Source: Planctomycetaceae bacterium
GTDB taxonomy: Bacteria; Planctomycetota; Planctomycetia; Pirellulales; Pirellulaceae
Assembly (NCBI GenBank): GCA_020638975.1
Contig: JACKHN010000026.1
Location: forward strand, 29,861 to 93,860
Length of the DNA: 64,000 nt
Direction: 5' to 3'
The position numbers and the translations under genes are program-made. Each line of letters starts with the position of its first letter. Within the stretch, counting starts at the first letter, position 1. Shown here piece after piece: positions 8,343 through 18,117 of this stretch. The notes under the pieces were generated by a model, which was given only the letters and a program-made list of their open reading frames with translations, was not told the origin of the DNA and searched no databases.

Positions 8343-9713
8343 ATGTTGTCTCGCCAATCGAAATCACTTCGGATTTGCAACGTTGCCCTCGCGGTGGCTT
8401 ATCTCGCAAGTTTGTGCAGTCCTGCCATGGCAGGCAACAACAACTTCAGAAACAGTTCTGTGGGCGGTGTTTCGATCAACGTCGAAGGTGTTGTCGGCCC
8501 GCCGAGTGATGGTGCCCGCAGGCTGTTTCTCGAGCAACTCCGGAGAGACGTCAAGTCGCCCGACGGTGCATTGAAAGCTCCCGTCGAACTGAGAATGGTC
8601 TCGTTGCGAGGCCTCGAAGCTGCTTGCGAGGACGCGATCAAGAACAATATGGGACAGCTGCCAGACGAAGTGAAGTTCCTGGCCGGGCTTCAACGTATCC
8701 AATATGTCTTCGTCTATCCTGAAGAAAACGACATCGTGCTCGCTGGTCCTGGCGAAGGATGGCGGGTTTCGGACGACGCCACCGTGGTTGGTATCACGAC
8801 CGGTCGCCCAGTACTGCATCTTGATGATTTCCTCGTCGCTCTGCGAACCGTTCACGAAGCTCGCCGTGGTGGAATCAGCGTTTCCATCGATCCTACTGCC
8901 GAAGGAAACCGCAATTTACAGGAGTTGTTTGACTCGCAGCGCGGTCGTCCCTTGAATCCAACTCCACAGTTCGAGGCCGCAGTGAAACAAGCTTTCGGTC
9001 CACAAATGGTCACGCTAACTGGCGTTCCCGAGACAAGTCACTTTGCTCGCGTGTTGGTCGCCGCGGATTATCGAATGAAGCGATTGGCAATGAATCTTGA
9101 GAAATCGCCAGTCCGTGGGTTCGGCAGCTATCTCGACATGATCAAGACGAGTCGAGTCGCTGGTGATGTTAATCCGCGTTGGTGGATGGCCTGCAACTAT
9201 GACCCGATGGCCGCCAGCGAAGACAAATTGGCGTGGGAACTGCGAGGTCCTGGCGTCAAAGTCATGACAGAGGACGAATTTGTGACCGAAGACGGGACGG
9301 TCGCCGCGACGGGACGCACGAGCGCCGCCGCGAAGCGTTGGGCCGATAACATGACTTCCAAATATGACGAACTGTCGGCTGCTGATCCTGTATTCGGCGA
9401 GCTACGCAATCTAATGGACATGTGCGTTGTTGCGGCGTTGATCGAAAAGGAACGACTCGGCGAGGTCGCTGGTTGCAGCTTGCCGCTCCTAATTGGTGCG
9501 TCATCCGAACTGGGCTTGGAGGAATGGAATGCGGCGAAGAAAATCTCGCCCGAAGTTAGCTTCCTCCGCACACGTAATGCTTGGATTGTTACCGCGTCTG
9601 GCGGTGTTCAAATCGAGTCGTGGCAAGTGGCTAGTCGCATGGACATCGATTCGAACGTGAGCCTAGTTCGCAAACGTGCTTTGCCAAACGGCAAGTCGCT
9701 GTGGTGGCAATAA
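8343..9713 (+). CDS. DUF1598-type secreted protein
   Basis: A 456-residue protein of the DUF1598 family, known mainly from planctomycetes; function unknown. The N-terminus has a basic stretch and a hydrophobic run ending CSPAMAG, a signal peptide, so it is probably exported. Family features are PSDGARRLFLEQLRRD near residue 45, the strand GLQRIQYVFVYPEENDIVLAGPGEGW and the segment GRPVLHLDDFLVALR. ATG 8343 is chosen because AGGAG lies at 8331-8335, 7 bases upstream; a TTG at 8325 is also in frame but precedes that ribosome binding site. It converges on the SulP gene with only 18 bp between the stop codons, and no obvious terminator lies between them. Confidence 0.85.
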   Translation: MLSRQSKSLRICNVALAVAYLASLCSPAMAGNNNFRNSSVGGVSINVEGVVGPPSDGARRLFLEQLRRDVKSPDGALKAPVELRMVSLRGLEAACEDAIKNNMGQLPDEVKFLAGLQRIQYVFVYPEENDIVLAGPGEGWRVSDDATVVGITTGRPVLHLDDFLVALRTVHEARRGGISVSIDPTAEGNRNLQELFDSQRGRPLNPTPQFEAAVKQAFGPQMVTLTGVPETSHFARVLVAADYRMKRLAMNLEKSPVRGFGSYLDMIKTSRVAGDVNPRWWMACNYDPMAASEDKLAWELRGPGVKVMTEDEFVTEDGTVAATGRTSAAAKRWADNMTSKYDELSAADPVFGELRNLMDMCVVAALIEKERLGEVAGCSLPLLIGASSELGLEEWNAAKKISPEVSFLRTRNAWIVTASGGVQIESWQVASRMDIDSNVSLVRKRALPNGKSLWWQ

Positions 9714-9731
9714 GTTCAACGGCTTTCATCA

Positions 9732-11696
9732 CTAGAACTGATCACGTTTGAGAACCTCAACCGTCTCGAGGCACGCGGTGACTCGATGCTCTCGTGATAC
9801 TCCCTGTAAATAGTCCATGATGCTTTCGGCGACGTCGTACGGTACCACGGCTTCCATGCGAATTTGCGAGTTGGACGCCTGACTACCGTCGCCGAGCGTA
9901 CTGCGACCGGCACCGGAACACGGAATCACCGTGTAGCCCGATGCGCCAAGTTCGACGAACTTGTCTGCGAGATCGGACTGAAGCGAATCCGATGCCACGA
10001 CCGTCACTCGCCGGAGGCGTGTCATGGCACGTTTGCGGGCGGCGAGCCCATGCTGAGACAACGGTTTGTGTCCTTCCAAGCCAGCGATCTCCAGATGAAG
10101 TCCCGCATCCGCGAAGTCTTGTTCCAGGGCGTGCAGGTTCTCCATCACGCTGTGGTCCACAAGTTTTGTTCCGGACAGATCGACGACGATATTGTTCTTC
10201 TGCACCAAACCAAGTCGTTCGATTTGACGCTTGAAAGGAATCCAATTGCTAAACACGGCGGATTCACGAGCCGTGATGATGACCGTGTTGTCGTCTGCCG
10301 TGCTAACTTCCATATACGGCCAGAACAGCGAGCGAATCGGAACACCATTGGCGACATGGAGGGCGAATTTAAGCGCGATACCGATTCCGATGCCGATCAA
10401 CAAATCGGTCGAGAGAACGGCAATGATCGTCCCTGTGAAAATGACGAGTTGCTCCACGCCGATCTTGTAGACGTTGATGAATTCCTTGGGTGATGCGAGG
10501 CGGAAGCCGGTGTAAACCAGCATTGCTGCCAATGCCGCCAAGGGGATGCGGTGTATCAATGCGGGTAACAAGGCCACGAACCCGAGTAAAAACACTCCGT
10601 GCCACATGTCGGCAAATCGAGTTCGTGCCCCGTTGTCGATGTTGGCTTTACTACGCACGATCTCCGAGATCATCGGTAACCCACCGATGCAAGCAACGGC
10701 GGTGTTCGCAATGCCCACTGCGACCAAGTCGCGATTCATATTCGTCTTGCGTTTCCAGGGGTCAAGCATGTCGATTGCTTTTGCACTGAGCATGGATTCC
10801 AAGCTACCGATCAGAGCGAACATCATCACCCACTTCCAGGCAACCAGCTGACGCAGGCACGAGAAGTCCGGATGAGCCATCGCTTTGACTAAGTTTCCTG
10901 GAACGCTGACCAGGAACTGTTCGCCCAGTTTGAATTCATGACCAACGAAGGAGTACGTGTGTTCGTGAGACAAGTCAAAGTACATTCCCATTGGCACGGC
11001 GACCAGCAACACGACCAACGGACCAGGGACAAGATTCAAGAACTTGTTCTTCAACTTTGCTTTCAATAGGGGCAGTCCGAACAAGAGGATCAAGCTGACG
11101 AAGCCGATGGCGGCAATTTCCGGATTCATGTGTGCGAACTTCTCGGGCATTTCGCGGAGAATCTCCAGCGGTTCGCCCTTGGCCGATTGGCCGATAGCGA
11201 CGGGCAACTGCTTGAGCATGATAATCACGCCGATGGCGGCCAACATGCCATGCACGGCTGACGTGGGAAAGAAGTCGCCGAGGACACCTGCTCGCACTAA
11301 CCCGAAGATGACTTGTAGGACGCCGGCCGCGACGCCGACTGCCAAAGCCATTCGATAAGCCTGGAAGTCCGCTGCTGCGTCTTGTCCGCCGGTATATCCA
11401 AATTCGGTGACCGCTCCGACGGCGATCACGATCAAGCCCGCCGCAGGGCCCTTGATTGTTAGTTCCGCATTGCTCATCACCGTGGTGAGTATTGCGCCGA
11501 CGATCGCCGTGAACACACCAGCAACAGCCGGATAGCCGCTCGCCAGCGAAATGCCCAAGCACAGCGGCAGTGCGATCAGAAAGACGAGCAGGCCCGAGAC
11601 GAGGTCATACTTCATGTACTTAACAAAACCGGCGGGATTGCCGCGAGGAATTTCGGTCTTGTTGACGGCAGTCGTGACTTGGTTGTGGTTTGACAT
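9732..11696 (-). CDS. SulP-family anion (bicarbonate or sulfate) transporter with STAS and PII-like domains
   Basis: A 654-residue inner-membrane transporter. Residues about 25-470 form the SulP transport domain, starting with the planctomycete-like GFVKYMKYDLVSGLLVFLIALPLCLGIS and containing many hydrophobic helices. A STAS domain follows (strand NIVVDLSGTKLVDHSVMENL). About 97 residues then remain, beginning near MTRLRRVTVVA. Their pattern GASGYTVIPCSGAGRS, then a variable loop, then VEVLKRDQF at the end, looks like a PII-like (SbtB-type) signalling fold. SulP proteins of the BicA type import bicarbonate, and the adjacent dabA/dabB genes make bicarbonate the likeliest substrate, although sulfate cannot be excluded. 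ATG 11696 is used: an upstream in-frame start at 11855 would add 53 residues without family similarity. It is the last gene of the leftward string, 192 bp after the NuoM-like gene. Confidence 0.85.
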   Translation of the reverse strand: MSNHNQVTTAVNKTEIPRGNPAGFVKYMKYDLVSGLLVFLIALPLCLGISLASGYPAVAGVFTAIVGAILTTVMSNAELTIKGPAAGLIVIAVGAVTEFGYTGGQDAAADFQAYRMALAVGVAAGVLQVIFGLVRAGVLGDFFPTSAVHGMLAAIGVIIMLKQLPVAIGQSAKGEPLEILREMPEKFAHMNPEIAAIGFVSLILLFGLPLLKAKLKNKFLNLVPGPLVVLLVAVPMGMYFDLSHEHTYSFVGHEFKLGEQFLVSVPGNLVKAMAHPDFSCLRQLVAWKWVMMFALIGSLESMLSAKAIDMLDPWKRKTNMNRDLVAVGIANTAVACIGGLPMISEIVRSKANIDNGARTRFADMWHGVFLLGFVALLPALIHRIPLAALAAMLVYTGFRLASPKEFINVYKIGVEQLVIFTGTIIAVLSTDLLIGIGIGIALKFALHVANGVPIRSLFWPYMEVSTADDNTVIITARESAVFSNWIPFKRQIERLGLVQKNNIVVDLSGTKLVDHSVMENLHALEQDFADAGLHLEIAGLEGHKPLSQHGLAARKRAMTRLRRVTVVASDSLQSDLADKFVELGASGYTVIPCSGAGRSTLGDGSQASNSQIRMEAVVPYDVAESIMDYLQGVSREHRVTACLETVEVLKRDQF

Positions 11697-11888
11697 ATAG
11701 GGGCTCAACTGGTGTGAAGGAGACGCTGATTGGCACTCAATTTGAACTACGGCGTCTTGCCAACGATCGGCAATGTCCATTCCTGACAAGGCATTCGGCA
11801 TCGATTCAACGGCGAGTCGTTGCGTCGTACCACTACAATTGGTTCGCAATAGCATTGCGAGGATGCTAATGAATCATGTGCCTCGTCC

Positions 11889-13352
11889 TTATCTATTTTT
11901 ATTTACGTGAGAGTTCGGCAACACCGATACGTGCGGCGACTGATGCTCGTTCGAATGGGATGGCGTCACCTGTCGGCGAGCGATCACTTCCGTGGCCGCG
12001 TGGTAGCGTGATTGCACGCCTAGCTGCGGAAGCAATCCGCCTCCAAGTATCAGAACGCTCAACGCTAGAACGGCGATTCTTTCTCGCCAGTGAGCTTGTA
12101 GCGAGATTGCTGAACGGTGTTCTTTGCCAGTGAATAGCCGAAAGTAAACATGAAGTACGCTGATGCCGTTTAATGCACCAGCACAAACAACGAGCATGCC
12201 GACGATCGGATAAATACCTACGGCACCTTCAACGAGGAGCTCCGCTCCCACAAAACCTACGGTGCCCGGAAAACCGATACTGGCGAGTGCCGTTAGCAGA
12301 AAGAATGCTGCTAAGGAAGGCATGTGCTGATACAGTCCGTGGTAATGATCGAGCGACAGTCGCCCCTCGCGCGACTCCAGAGCACGTAGTGTGAGACCAA
12401 GACCGGCGAGTGACATACCCACAGATAACCACACGCACAATCCGCCGGTGAGGCCGATCGGCGTTGCAATCTCCAACCCAACCAGGACAAGTGAAGAATT
12501 GCTGAGGAATAGGTAGCAAAAGAATCTTCGCGCCTCGCGTTGGACGAGCGCCATCCCAGCAGCGTAGACCGCAGTAATCAGGGACACGAGCGCAATAGTT
12601 TGCAGTGCCCAGTCAGGTGCGACAGGCAGCACCAGCCGCACGGTCGCATAAGCACCAACCATTGGTGTGACATACAGCAGCGAGGTTGCAAAGCTGGCGT
12701 TCTCGAACAGGTCTGTCATCCAGCAGTGAACCGGCACGCATCCGCTGCGAATGAGTACAGCGGCGATGAGCATGCCAATGGCCCAGATCGAATGCTCCGA
12801 TTTCGGGCCTTCCACATCGATCATTGCCCATCCGAGTGCCAGCAATGCGATGGAAAGTACCGAATGGATGACGAAAATTCGCGTTGATCGACCACGCGAT
12901 TTGAGTTCCAAGTAAGGCGGTAGTGTCTGTAACGCGAGCAGTGTGATTAAGCCCCAGTGGCTGCGACAACTGAGCGCCGCCAATAACAGAGACTCAGAAA
13001 TGAGCGTCAAGACCATCGGAAACCGGCGGACTTTCGTACGCAAGGTCGAGATAACGATCAACAGATACAGCAGTGATGCGAGCGGGATCAGAGGAGCGCT
13101 CAACTCGTCGATCACCACAGCGTCTGGCCCGAATACGCTGGAGGCCAGATTCCACTGGTCATGCGCTTCAAAAGTCCGCAGACGAGCAAAGTCCAACCAC
13201 GCCCCTACCGATGCGAGAAAGGTCAACGCACAGACCGTGATCGCACGATTCATGCGTTCCTCCAAATCCCGCACTCCAAACACCAGCAGCACGCCAGCCA
13301 ACGGAAGAAGGATCGCAATCTCCAGCCAGGGCACGAATAGTTCGGGCATCAT
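11889..13352 (-). CDS. NuoM-like (complex I / Mrp antiporter-type) membrane subunit
   Basis: A 487-residue polytopic membrane protein of the proton-conducting NuoL/M/N and MrpA/D superfamily. The core motif usually written K-x-x-x-x-P-x-H-x-W appears as RSGCVPVHCWMTDLFENASF, with Arg where the first conserved Lys is expected. The second, normally Q-x-D-x-K-R-x-L-A-Y, appears as VQREARRFFCYLFLSNS, again with Arg. Helices run throughout, and the C-terminal 35 residues are hydrophilic. It lies between dabB and the SulP gene on the same strand, so it is probably part of the Dab/Ehr membrane assembly rather than of respiratory complex I, whose other subunits are not here. An alternative start is the second ATG one codon later. 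Family assignment is firm; its exact role is inferred. Confidence 0.8.
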   Translation of the reverse strand: MMPELFVPWLEIAILLPLAGVLLVFGVRDLEERMNRAITVCALTFLASVGAWLDFARLRTFEAHDQWNLASSVFGPDAVVIDELSAPLIPLASLLYLLIVISTLRTKVRRFPMVLTLISESLLLAALSCRSHWGLITLLALQTLPPYLELKSRGRSTRIFVIHSVLSIALLALGWAMIDVEGPKSEHSIWAIGMLIAAVLIRSGCVPVHCWMTDLFENASFATSLLYVTPMVGAYATVRLVLPVAPDWALQTIALVSLITAVYAAGMALVQREARRFFCYLFLSNSSLVLVGLEIATPIGLTGGLCVWLSVGMSLAGLGLTLRALESREGRLSLDHYHGLYQHMPSLAAFFLLTALASIGFPGTVGFVGAELLVEGAVGIYPIVGMLVVCAGALNGISVLHVYFRLFTGKEHRSAISLQAHWRERIAVLALSVLILGGGLLPQLGVQSRYHAATEVIARRQVTPSHSNEHQSPHVSVLPNSHVNKNR

Positions 13353-13454
13353 TCGTTAAGCTCTTTCGTGATTCTTCAATACGTGATTCGATAGCACAAT
13401 GTGAAATTCAAGGCGTCGAGGGTCGCGACTTGGGGGCGGCTCCAATCGTGACGC

Positions 13455-14861
13455 TTAGCTTTCCGCAAACTCAGGATCGGGTATCAACTCGTCCGATGGC
13501 GTCGCGAGTTCATCCGAGACACGCGATTTCCCACCCGCCAGAAAATCCGTCCAACTTCGCTCCCAGGCATCGCAAGTTTTAAACACAAAACAGAAAGGGC
13601 TAACGATGTACTCATTAAAGAAGCTGTCGAAGTAGCCCCGCTCTAGCGCCCAACGAAACATCCAAGACCGCATCGACTCAGGAAGCAATCGTTCCCATAT
13701 CGTCTTGTCGCGGGTCAAGTGCTCGCCAATCGCGTTCTCCAGGACGTTGTAGTCCCGCAGGAGTGAAGGTGCTCGGAGCAACTGCAAGGTGCGCAAACAG
13801 GCATGGCCGATGATGTGAACCAGTGCCAAGTATCGGAATCCGAAACCGATCTCGGCGACGATGATGCCCACCTGTGTTAGCGAAGCAAAGGCCAAGGCGC
13901 TTTTTACATCGGTCTGCACGCGAGCGGTGATCTCGGCGTAGAGTGCCGTTGTCACACCGATGACGACGACGGCCGCACTGAGCAGAAGTGAACTGGCCAA
14001 TACGGAACCAACTCGCAGTAGGAGGAATGCTCCCAAATGAACCGAGAGTGCACCATAGAAGATCGCGCTCGAAGGTGTCGGACCTTCCATCGCGCGCGGC
14101 AGCCAGCCCGAGAATGGCACTAATGCAGACTTGCCAGCAGCCGCGATCAATAGCAGCAGTCCGACAAACAAGGCTTGGTTCGATGTCAGGACGCCGACGC
14201 CTTCTGGCCACGCGCCGGCACCGGTTAGCCGTTCGAAGTCGCCCGCACCCGTCAGGTGATGCATTGCCAGCGCCGCGATCAAAAACGCAGCATCAGCGAC
14301 GCGGTACACGGCCCAGACGCGGATTCCGTTTCGGACAGGGTTCTGGCGTTCGTGGTAGTACGCGACGAGCAAGGCCGACGAGAGTCCGACAAGTTCCCAA
14401 CCGAAGAACAGTGTCTCGATCGTCCCCGCCAGCACCGAAACGACCATTCCTAACAAGAAGAAAGCATAGAAGACGCAAAAGCGACCGAAGCCACTCTCTC
14501 GATGCAGATATCGGCTCGTAAAGGCTCCGATCGTCCCGCACAAAACAAACGAGAGGATCACGAATGGAACCGAGAGTCGGTCGAAGATGAACTTCACGTG
14601 AAAGTGAAAGTGTTCCGCTTCGATGACGACCCAGTCGCCCATTTCGATCGGAACCTCACGAATTCCCGTCGACAGCATGATGCCCAGGATTGACACCGCG
14701 CACGCCAGTCCCACAGCGACCGATGCTTGCATGCAACGGATTGCGGAGCGTTCTCCAAGCGGTCGGCCAACCAGCGTAGTGACACCGAGTACCGCCAACA
14801 ACACGGAAGGGGCGACGACCACACAGACGCCTAGCGGGTGGAGAAGTGACATGAATTCCAT
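13455..14861 (-). CDS. dabB: DabB, NuoL-like proton-channel subunit of the Dab inorganic-carbon system
   Basis: A 468-residue membrane protein of the NuoL type. In Dab systems, DabB supplies the cation (proton or sodium) gradient that drives DabA to hydrate CO2 to bicarbonate one way. It keeps the channel residues: GWELVGLSSALLVAYY (Glu of helix 5), AAAGKSALVPFSGWLPRAMEGPTP (helix 7 Lys) and QTDVKSALAFASLTQVG (helix 8 Lys). After the last common helix comes the segment HACLRTLQLLRAPSLL, typical of DabB, then a hydrophilic tail. It lies 61 bp downstream of dabA on the same strand, the usual pairing but in the order A then B. Upstream and downstream genes on this strand suggest one transcript from 21214 to 9732. 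Confidence 0.87.
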   Translation of the reverse strand: MEFMSLLHPLGVCVVVAPSVLLAVLGVTTLVGRPLGERSAIRCMQASVAVGLACAVSILGIMLSTGIREVPIEMGDWVVIEAEHFHFHVKFIFDRLSVPFVILSFVLCGTIGAFTSRYLHRESGFGRFCVFYAFFLLGMVVSVLAGTIETLFFGWELVGLSSALLVAYYHERQNPVRNGIRVWAVYRVADAAFLIAALAMHHLTGAGDFERLTGAGAWPEGVGVLTSNQALFVGLLLLIAAAGKSALVPFSGWLPRAMEGPTPSSAIFYGALSVHLGAFLLLRVGSVLASSLLLSAAVVVIGVTTALYAEITARVQTDVKSALAFASLTQVGIIVAEIGFGFRYLALVHIIGHACLRTLQLLRAPSLLRDYNVLENAIGEHLTRDKTIWERLLPESMRSWMFRWALERGYFDSFFNEYIVSPFCFVFKTCDAWERSWTDFLAGGKSRVSDELATPSDELIPDPEFAES

Positions 14862-14922
14862 AATGACTGCAAACCTTCTGTGAGTGCGGACTCAGCTTCG
14901 TTTTAGACGTGGTCGCGCCAAG

Positions 14923-17900
14923 CTAGGCCCAATCCCCGATGAGCGCAAAGTCCAAGTGCTCGCGCCATCCTCGATACCAGTCCAAGGACGATGCAGCGTG
15001 AGGCAGAGTCGTTGATTCCGGCTTGTAGGGCACGAACGTATTGTTGTGAAAGACTTGCAATGTGCCGGAGTGCGGATCAAGGATCGCTAACTGAGCCCAT
15101 TCGTTCTGAAGAATGTTGCGGACGGTCTCGTTTCGAGCCATGATCTTGCGGATGGCTTGCTCGGTGGTTTCGAGCACAAACACCAGCCGCATCGGATCGT
15201 GAATGTCAACTCCTTGCCACGGCAGCCCAGGACGCAGATCGCTGGCCGCTCCATCCATGACTCCCAGCAACGACGTCACGTTGTGCGGCAGTTTCGTTCC
15301 GCAGCCCCAACCAGAGTTGTCGATGTACGATAGCGTGTATTGCAAGTTGATTCCCGCACATACGGGAACCACTGCGCCAAGGATGCGGCCCAGAATCGTG
15401 GCCTCTTCGTCATCCTGGGTGGGATCGTAGGACATCAGGAACGGTCGGCGATCCAGATACAGTCCGCGGAATCGTGGCCAGCGACCCACAATGCATAACG
15501 CATTCGTCGAGTTGCCGTACTCGGGCCGCGTCTGTGCTAAATCTTCCGAGCGTTCCTCGACGTGGCGCAACGCACCGTCCAAGGAAATATCGAGCGGAGC
15601 CAGATCGAACCGTCGGCACCGTTCGTGAGCATTCCGCCGACACGCTTCTTCCAGTGTTAGTTTCGCCGCCTCGAAGTCATGCAAGTGGTCGCGACGCATG
15701 AGGTCCAGGTCGAAGAACGTGATGGAGTCGGTGCATGTGTTGTGCATGCCACCGATAAAGTAAGTCTCGTCCGGGATTGCTAATCCGTTCTTGCTAAGGA
15801 TCGCTCGAACTCGAACATCGTTTAAAATCACCGCCAGTGCGCGAGCATTGGGGCCTCCGGCCTGTCCTGAACAGGCACCGCAGTCGTAGCAGGACTTATG
15901 GGGATTGTTAAGGCACGCCGAACTATGTCCGAGAATCAAAACGAGCCGCGCAAAGTTGGATGTCAGCCCAATATCCCGGAGCGCTCGCTCGCCCATGTCA
16001 GCCATTTCTGCCAAGCTGAATCCGATTCCATCGCCCTCCGAGCTAGGAGTTGATTCCAAGCGTTCTAGCCGCAGACGGGTGACGTTCGGAGCTTCGACAA
16101 AACTGCTGGCGGTTCTACGGAGCTGAGCTGCAAACCGAGGAAATAGAATCCGGGCCACTAATGGGACCGTCGCCAACGCACCAGCTCCCGTTGCTAAGAG
16201 TGCGCCTGCGGCAAAGTTTCGACTGCCAACGTGAACGGAATGGGATGCGGTACCCAATGCGCGCCGCGCCACAGCACGGCGTCGATGTGTTTCCTCGAGA
16301 TTGTAGACGACATCCTCGACGACCCAACGCGTCGGCTTAATCACAACGGGGCAGAGCGCGGCAAAGTGTGCATCGGCTGCTCCCCGATAGTACATAGGCA
16401 CGCCATAAAAACCCGCCGTGCCGAATGTCTCGACGTCCGGTGCGACTTCTTCTAGGTGCCGCCGGAACGATTCTTCTCGTGCGTCGATGCAGAAGGTGGC
16501 TTGAAAACGAGGTTTAGAAACCTCGATTGGGGCTCGTCTTACGCGAGCCGCAATGGCGTCCAAGGCGTGCGTGCGAAATCGTCGTTCAAAAGTGATATGC
16601 AATAGCCGACGCCGCTCCAGGCCCGAAAACGCAGTAACTTCCGCGACCAGAGCCTCCCAATCGGCCTGTGACAAGCCGTGTAGATCGCGTGGCAGCCAGC
16701 CTCGCACTTGAGCCAATTGGAACAACATAAACGCCGTCTGGTCGATGGTTAGATGTTCCTCCGACGTTTCACGCGGTGGAACGACCGTTCGCAATTTTGC
16801 GAGAGGCTGCTCAATCTGCAACTCCTGCGTTGCAACATTAGGCCGCGTTGCAAGGTGAGTGAGTGCGATGCGTTCGAGGATCAGACGAACTGCGAGGAAC
16901 TCGATCAGCGTGCCAGGTGCGACGCTACGAGGAACACGATCGGGCCTGACTTCGAGTTGCCAGAGCATCCCGGCCCAACCACGCAGCGCTAACAGAGTCG
17001 CCGAAATGAACATATCGGCTTCGGTCTCGTCAACGCCCAACATTTGTAATGACTCGCCAATGCTTTCGATCGGCGTCATACCAGCGATTTCGAGGCGTTC
17101 GATCTCTGCCTTCAGTCCACGCAGCCAACGATCCGGAGGACCTTTGCCCTGTCCGTAATATGCTTTGAAGGCGCGGAAGTAGCCCTGATCACGCCCAGGC
17201 AACATCCAACCGGCGAAACCTTGGTCGACGAAACAAGCCGTGAAGCGGGTTAGCGCTTCATGCACCAACCGGTCACTGTCCTCACCCGTTGCCTCGAGGA
17301 TAGCATCACGGTGACGCAGCCAACGCTGAGTTGGAGTGTTATTCTCCATGACGCGTTCTACACCGCGCTGGCAGACGTGCCAAAGTAGGTGCAGTGTATA
17401 CGCTTCCCAAGTATCGTCGCTCCACGATTCAAGTTGCGACTTTCCGAACGCCTCGAACAACCGTTGGACGACTTCACGTATGCGTTGATCCTCGCTGGCA
17501 TCCGCTGAAATGCGTGCCGCTTGTCGAGTGGAAGCTCCGTTACGCAAGTCACGCATGACCCAGTGACGGGTTTCTTCGATCGTCCGTTCGCGGTTGAGCC
17601 CTGGTGCGTCGGCGCGAAATTTCCTCAACGCATCGGATTCCGCAATCAACCATTCCAACTCGGTTACGTCGGCCATCCGCAAGGTATACTGCAGCATTGC
17701 CAAACGCATATGGTATCGAGTGCCGAGAAATCCGATGAGCACGTCGGCTGAATCGCCGAGGTCTTCCAGCAACACGGCGGACAGTTCTTCAACTCGCTTG
17801 CGACTGTGCGCGAGCTTCTCCCGATAATAGTTCGCTGGCATGTAGGGGCGGCAACCGTAGAGCTTGGCTCCCTGCTTTAAGCCTTCATGAAAGGGAAGAT

Positions 17901-18081
17901 GCTCCAACGCCTGCAAGGTATTGAGAAACGCAAATGCCGTAATTGGGCCCTGCATGGGAAGAAGTAGAGCCGCTCGCTCAATGATCTGCTTAAGTCGCGT
18001 CGGATCAATCGCGGCGCAAGCCGCGACAGGCTCGACCTCAGAATCTTCATTGCACTCGATACCCATTGCAGTACCGTTCAT
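14923..18081 (-). CDS. dabA: DabA (DUF2309), beta-carbonic-anhydrase-like subunit of the Dab inorganic-carbon system
   Basis: A 1,052-residue protein of the DUF2309/DabA family, which converts CO2 to bicarbonate at the inner face of the membrane in complex with DabB. The zinc site is intact: FCIDAREES gives Cys531 and Asp533, LILGHSS gives His719, and YDCGACSG gives Cys734. The spacings C-x-D and H-x14-C equal those of the characterised Halothiobacillus protein. Other family marks are the N-terminal FLNTLQALEHLPFHEG and the downstream IPDETYFIGGMHNTC. It is longer than the gammaproteobacterial enzyme, mainly in the N-terminal half. It lies 36 bp after the ferredoxin-HyfI gene and 61 bp before dabB. 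The function in what looks like a heterotroph is inferred: anaplerotic carbon supply or pH control. Confidence 0.92.
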   Translation of the reverse strand: MNGTAMGIECNEDSEVEPVAACAAIDPTRLKQIIERAALLLPMQGPITAFAFLNTLQALEHLPFHEGLKQGAKLYGCRPYMPANYYREKLAHSRKRVEELSAVLLEDLGDSADVLIGFLGTRYHMRLAMLQYTLRMADVTELEWLIAESDALRKFRADAPGLNRERTIEETRHWVMRDLRNGASTRQAARISADASEDQRIREVVQRLFEAFGKSQLESWSDDTWEAYTLHLLWHVCQRGVERVMENNTPTQRWLRHRDAILEATGEDSDRLVHEALTRFTACFVDQGFAGWMLPGRDQGYFRAFKAYYGQGKGPPDRWLRGLKAEIERLEIAGMTPIESIGESLQMLGVDETEADMFISATLLALRGWAGMLWQLEVRPDRVPRSVAPGTLIEFLAVRLILERIALTHLATRPNVATQELQIEQPLAKLRTVVPPRETSEEHLTIDQTAFMLFQLAQVRGWLPRDLHGLSQADWEALVAEVTAFSGLERRRLLHITFERRFRTHALDAIAARVRRAPIEVSKPRFQATFCIDAREESFRRHLEEVAPDVETFGTAGFYGVPMYYRGAADAHFAALCPVVIKPTRWVVEDVVYNLEETHRRRAVARRALGTASHSVHVGSRNFAAGALLATGAGALATVPLVARILFPRFAAQLRRTASSFVEAPNVTRLRLERLESTPSSEGDGIGFSLAEMADMGERALRDIGLTSNFARLVLILGHSSACLNNPHKSCYDCGACSGQAGGPNARALAVILNDVRVRAILSKNGLAIPDETYFIGGMHNTCTDSITFFDLDLMRRDHLHDFEAAKLTLEEACRRNAHERCRRFDLAPLDISLDGALRHVEERSEDLAQTRPEYGNSTNALCIVGRWPRFRGLYLDRRPFLMSYDPTQDDEEATILGRILGAVVPVCAGINLQYTLSYIDNSGWGCGTKLPHNVTSLLGVMDGAASDLRPGLPWQGVDIHDPMRLVFVLETTEQAIRKIMARNETVRNILQNEWAQLAILDPHSGTLQVFHNNTFVPYKPESTTLPHAASSLDWYRGWREHLDFALIGDWA

Positions 18082-18117
18082 GGCTCGTTGCGCATTGCAC
18101 GCATCTCCAAAAACATG

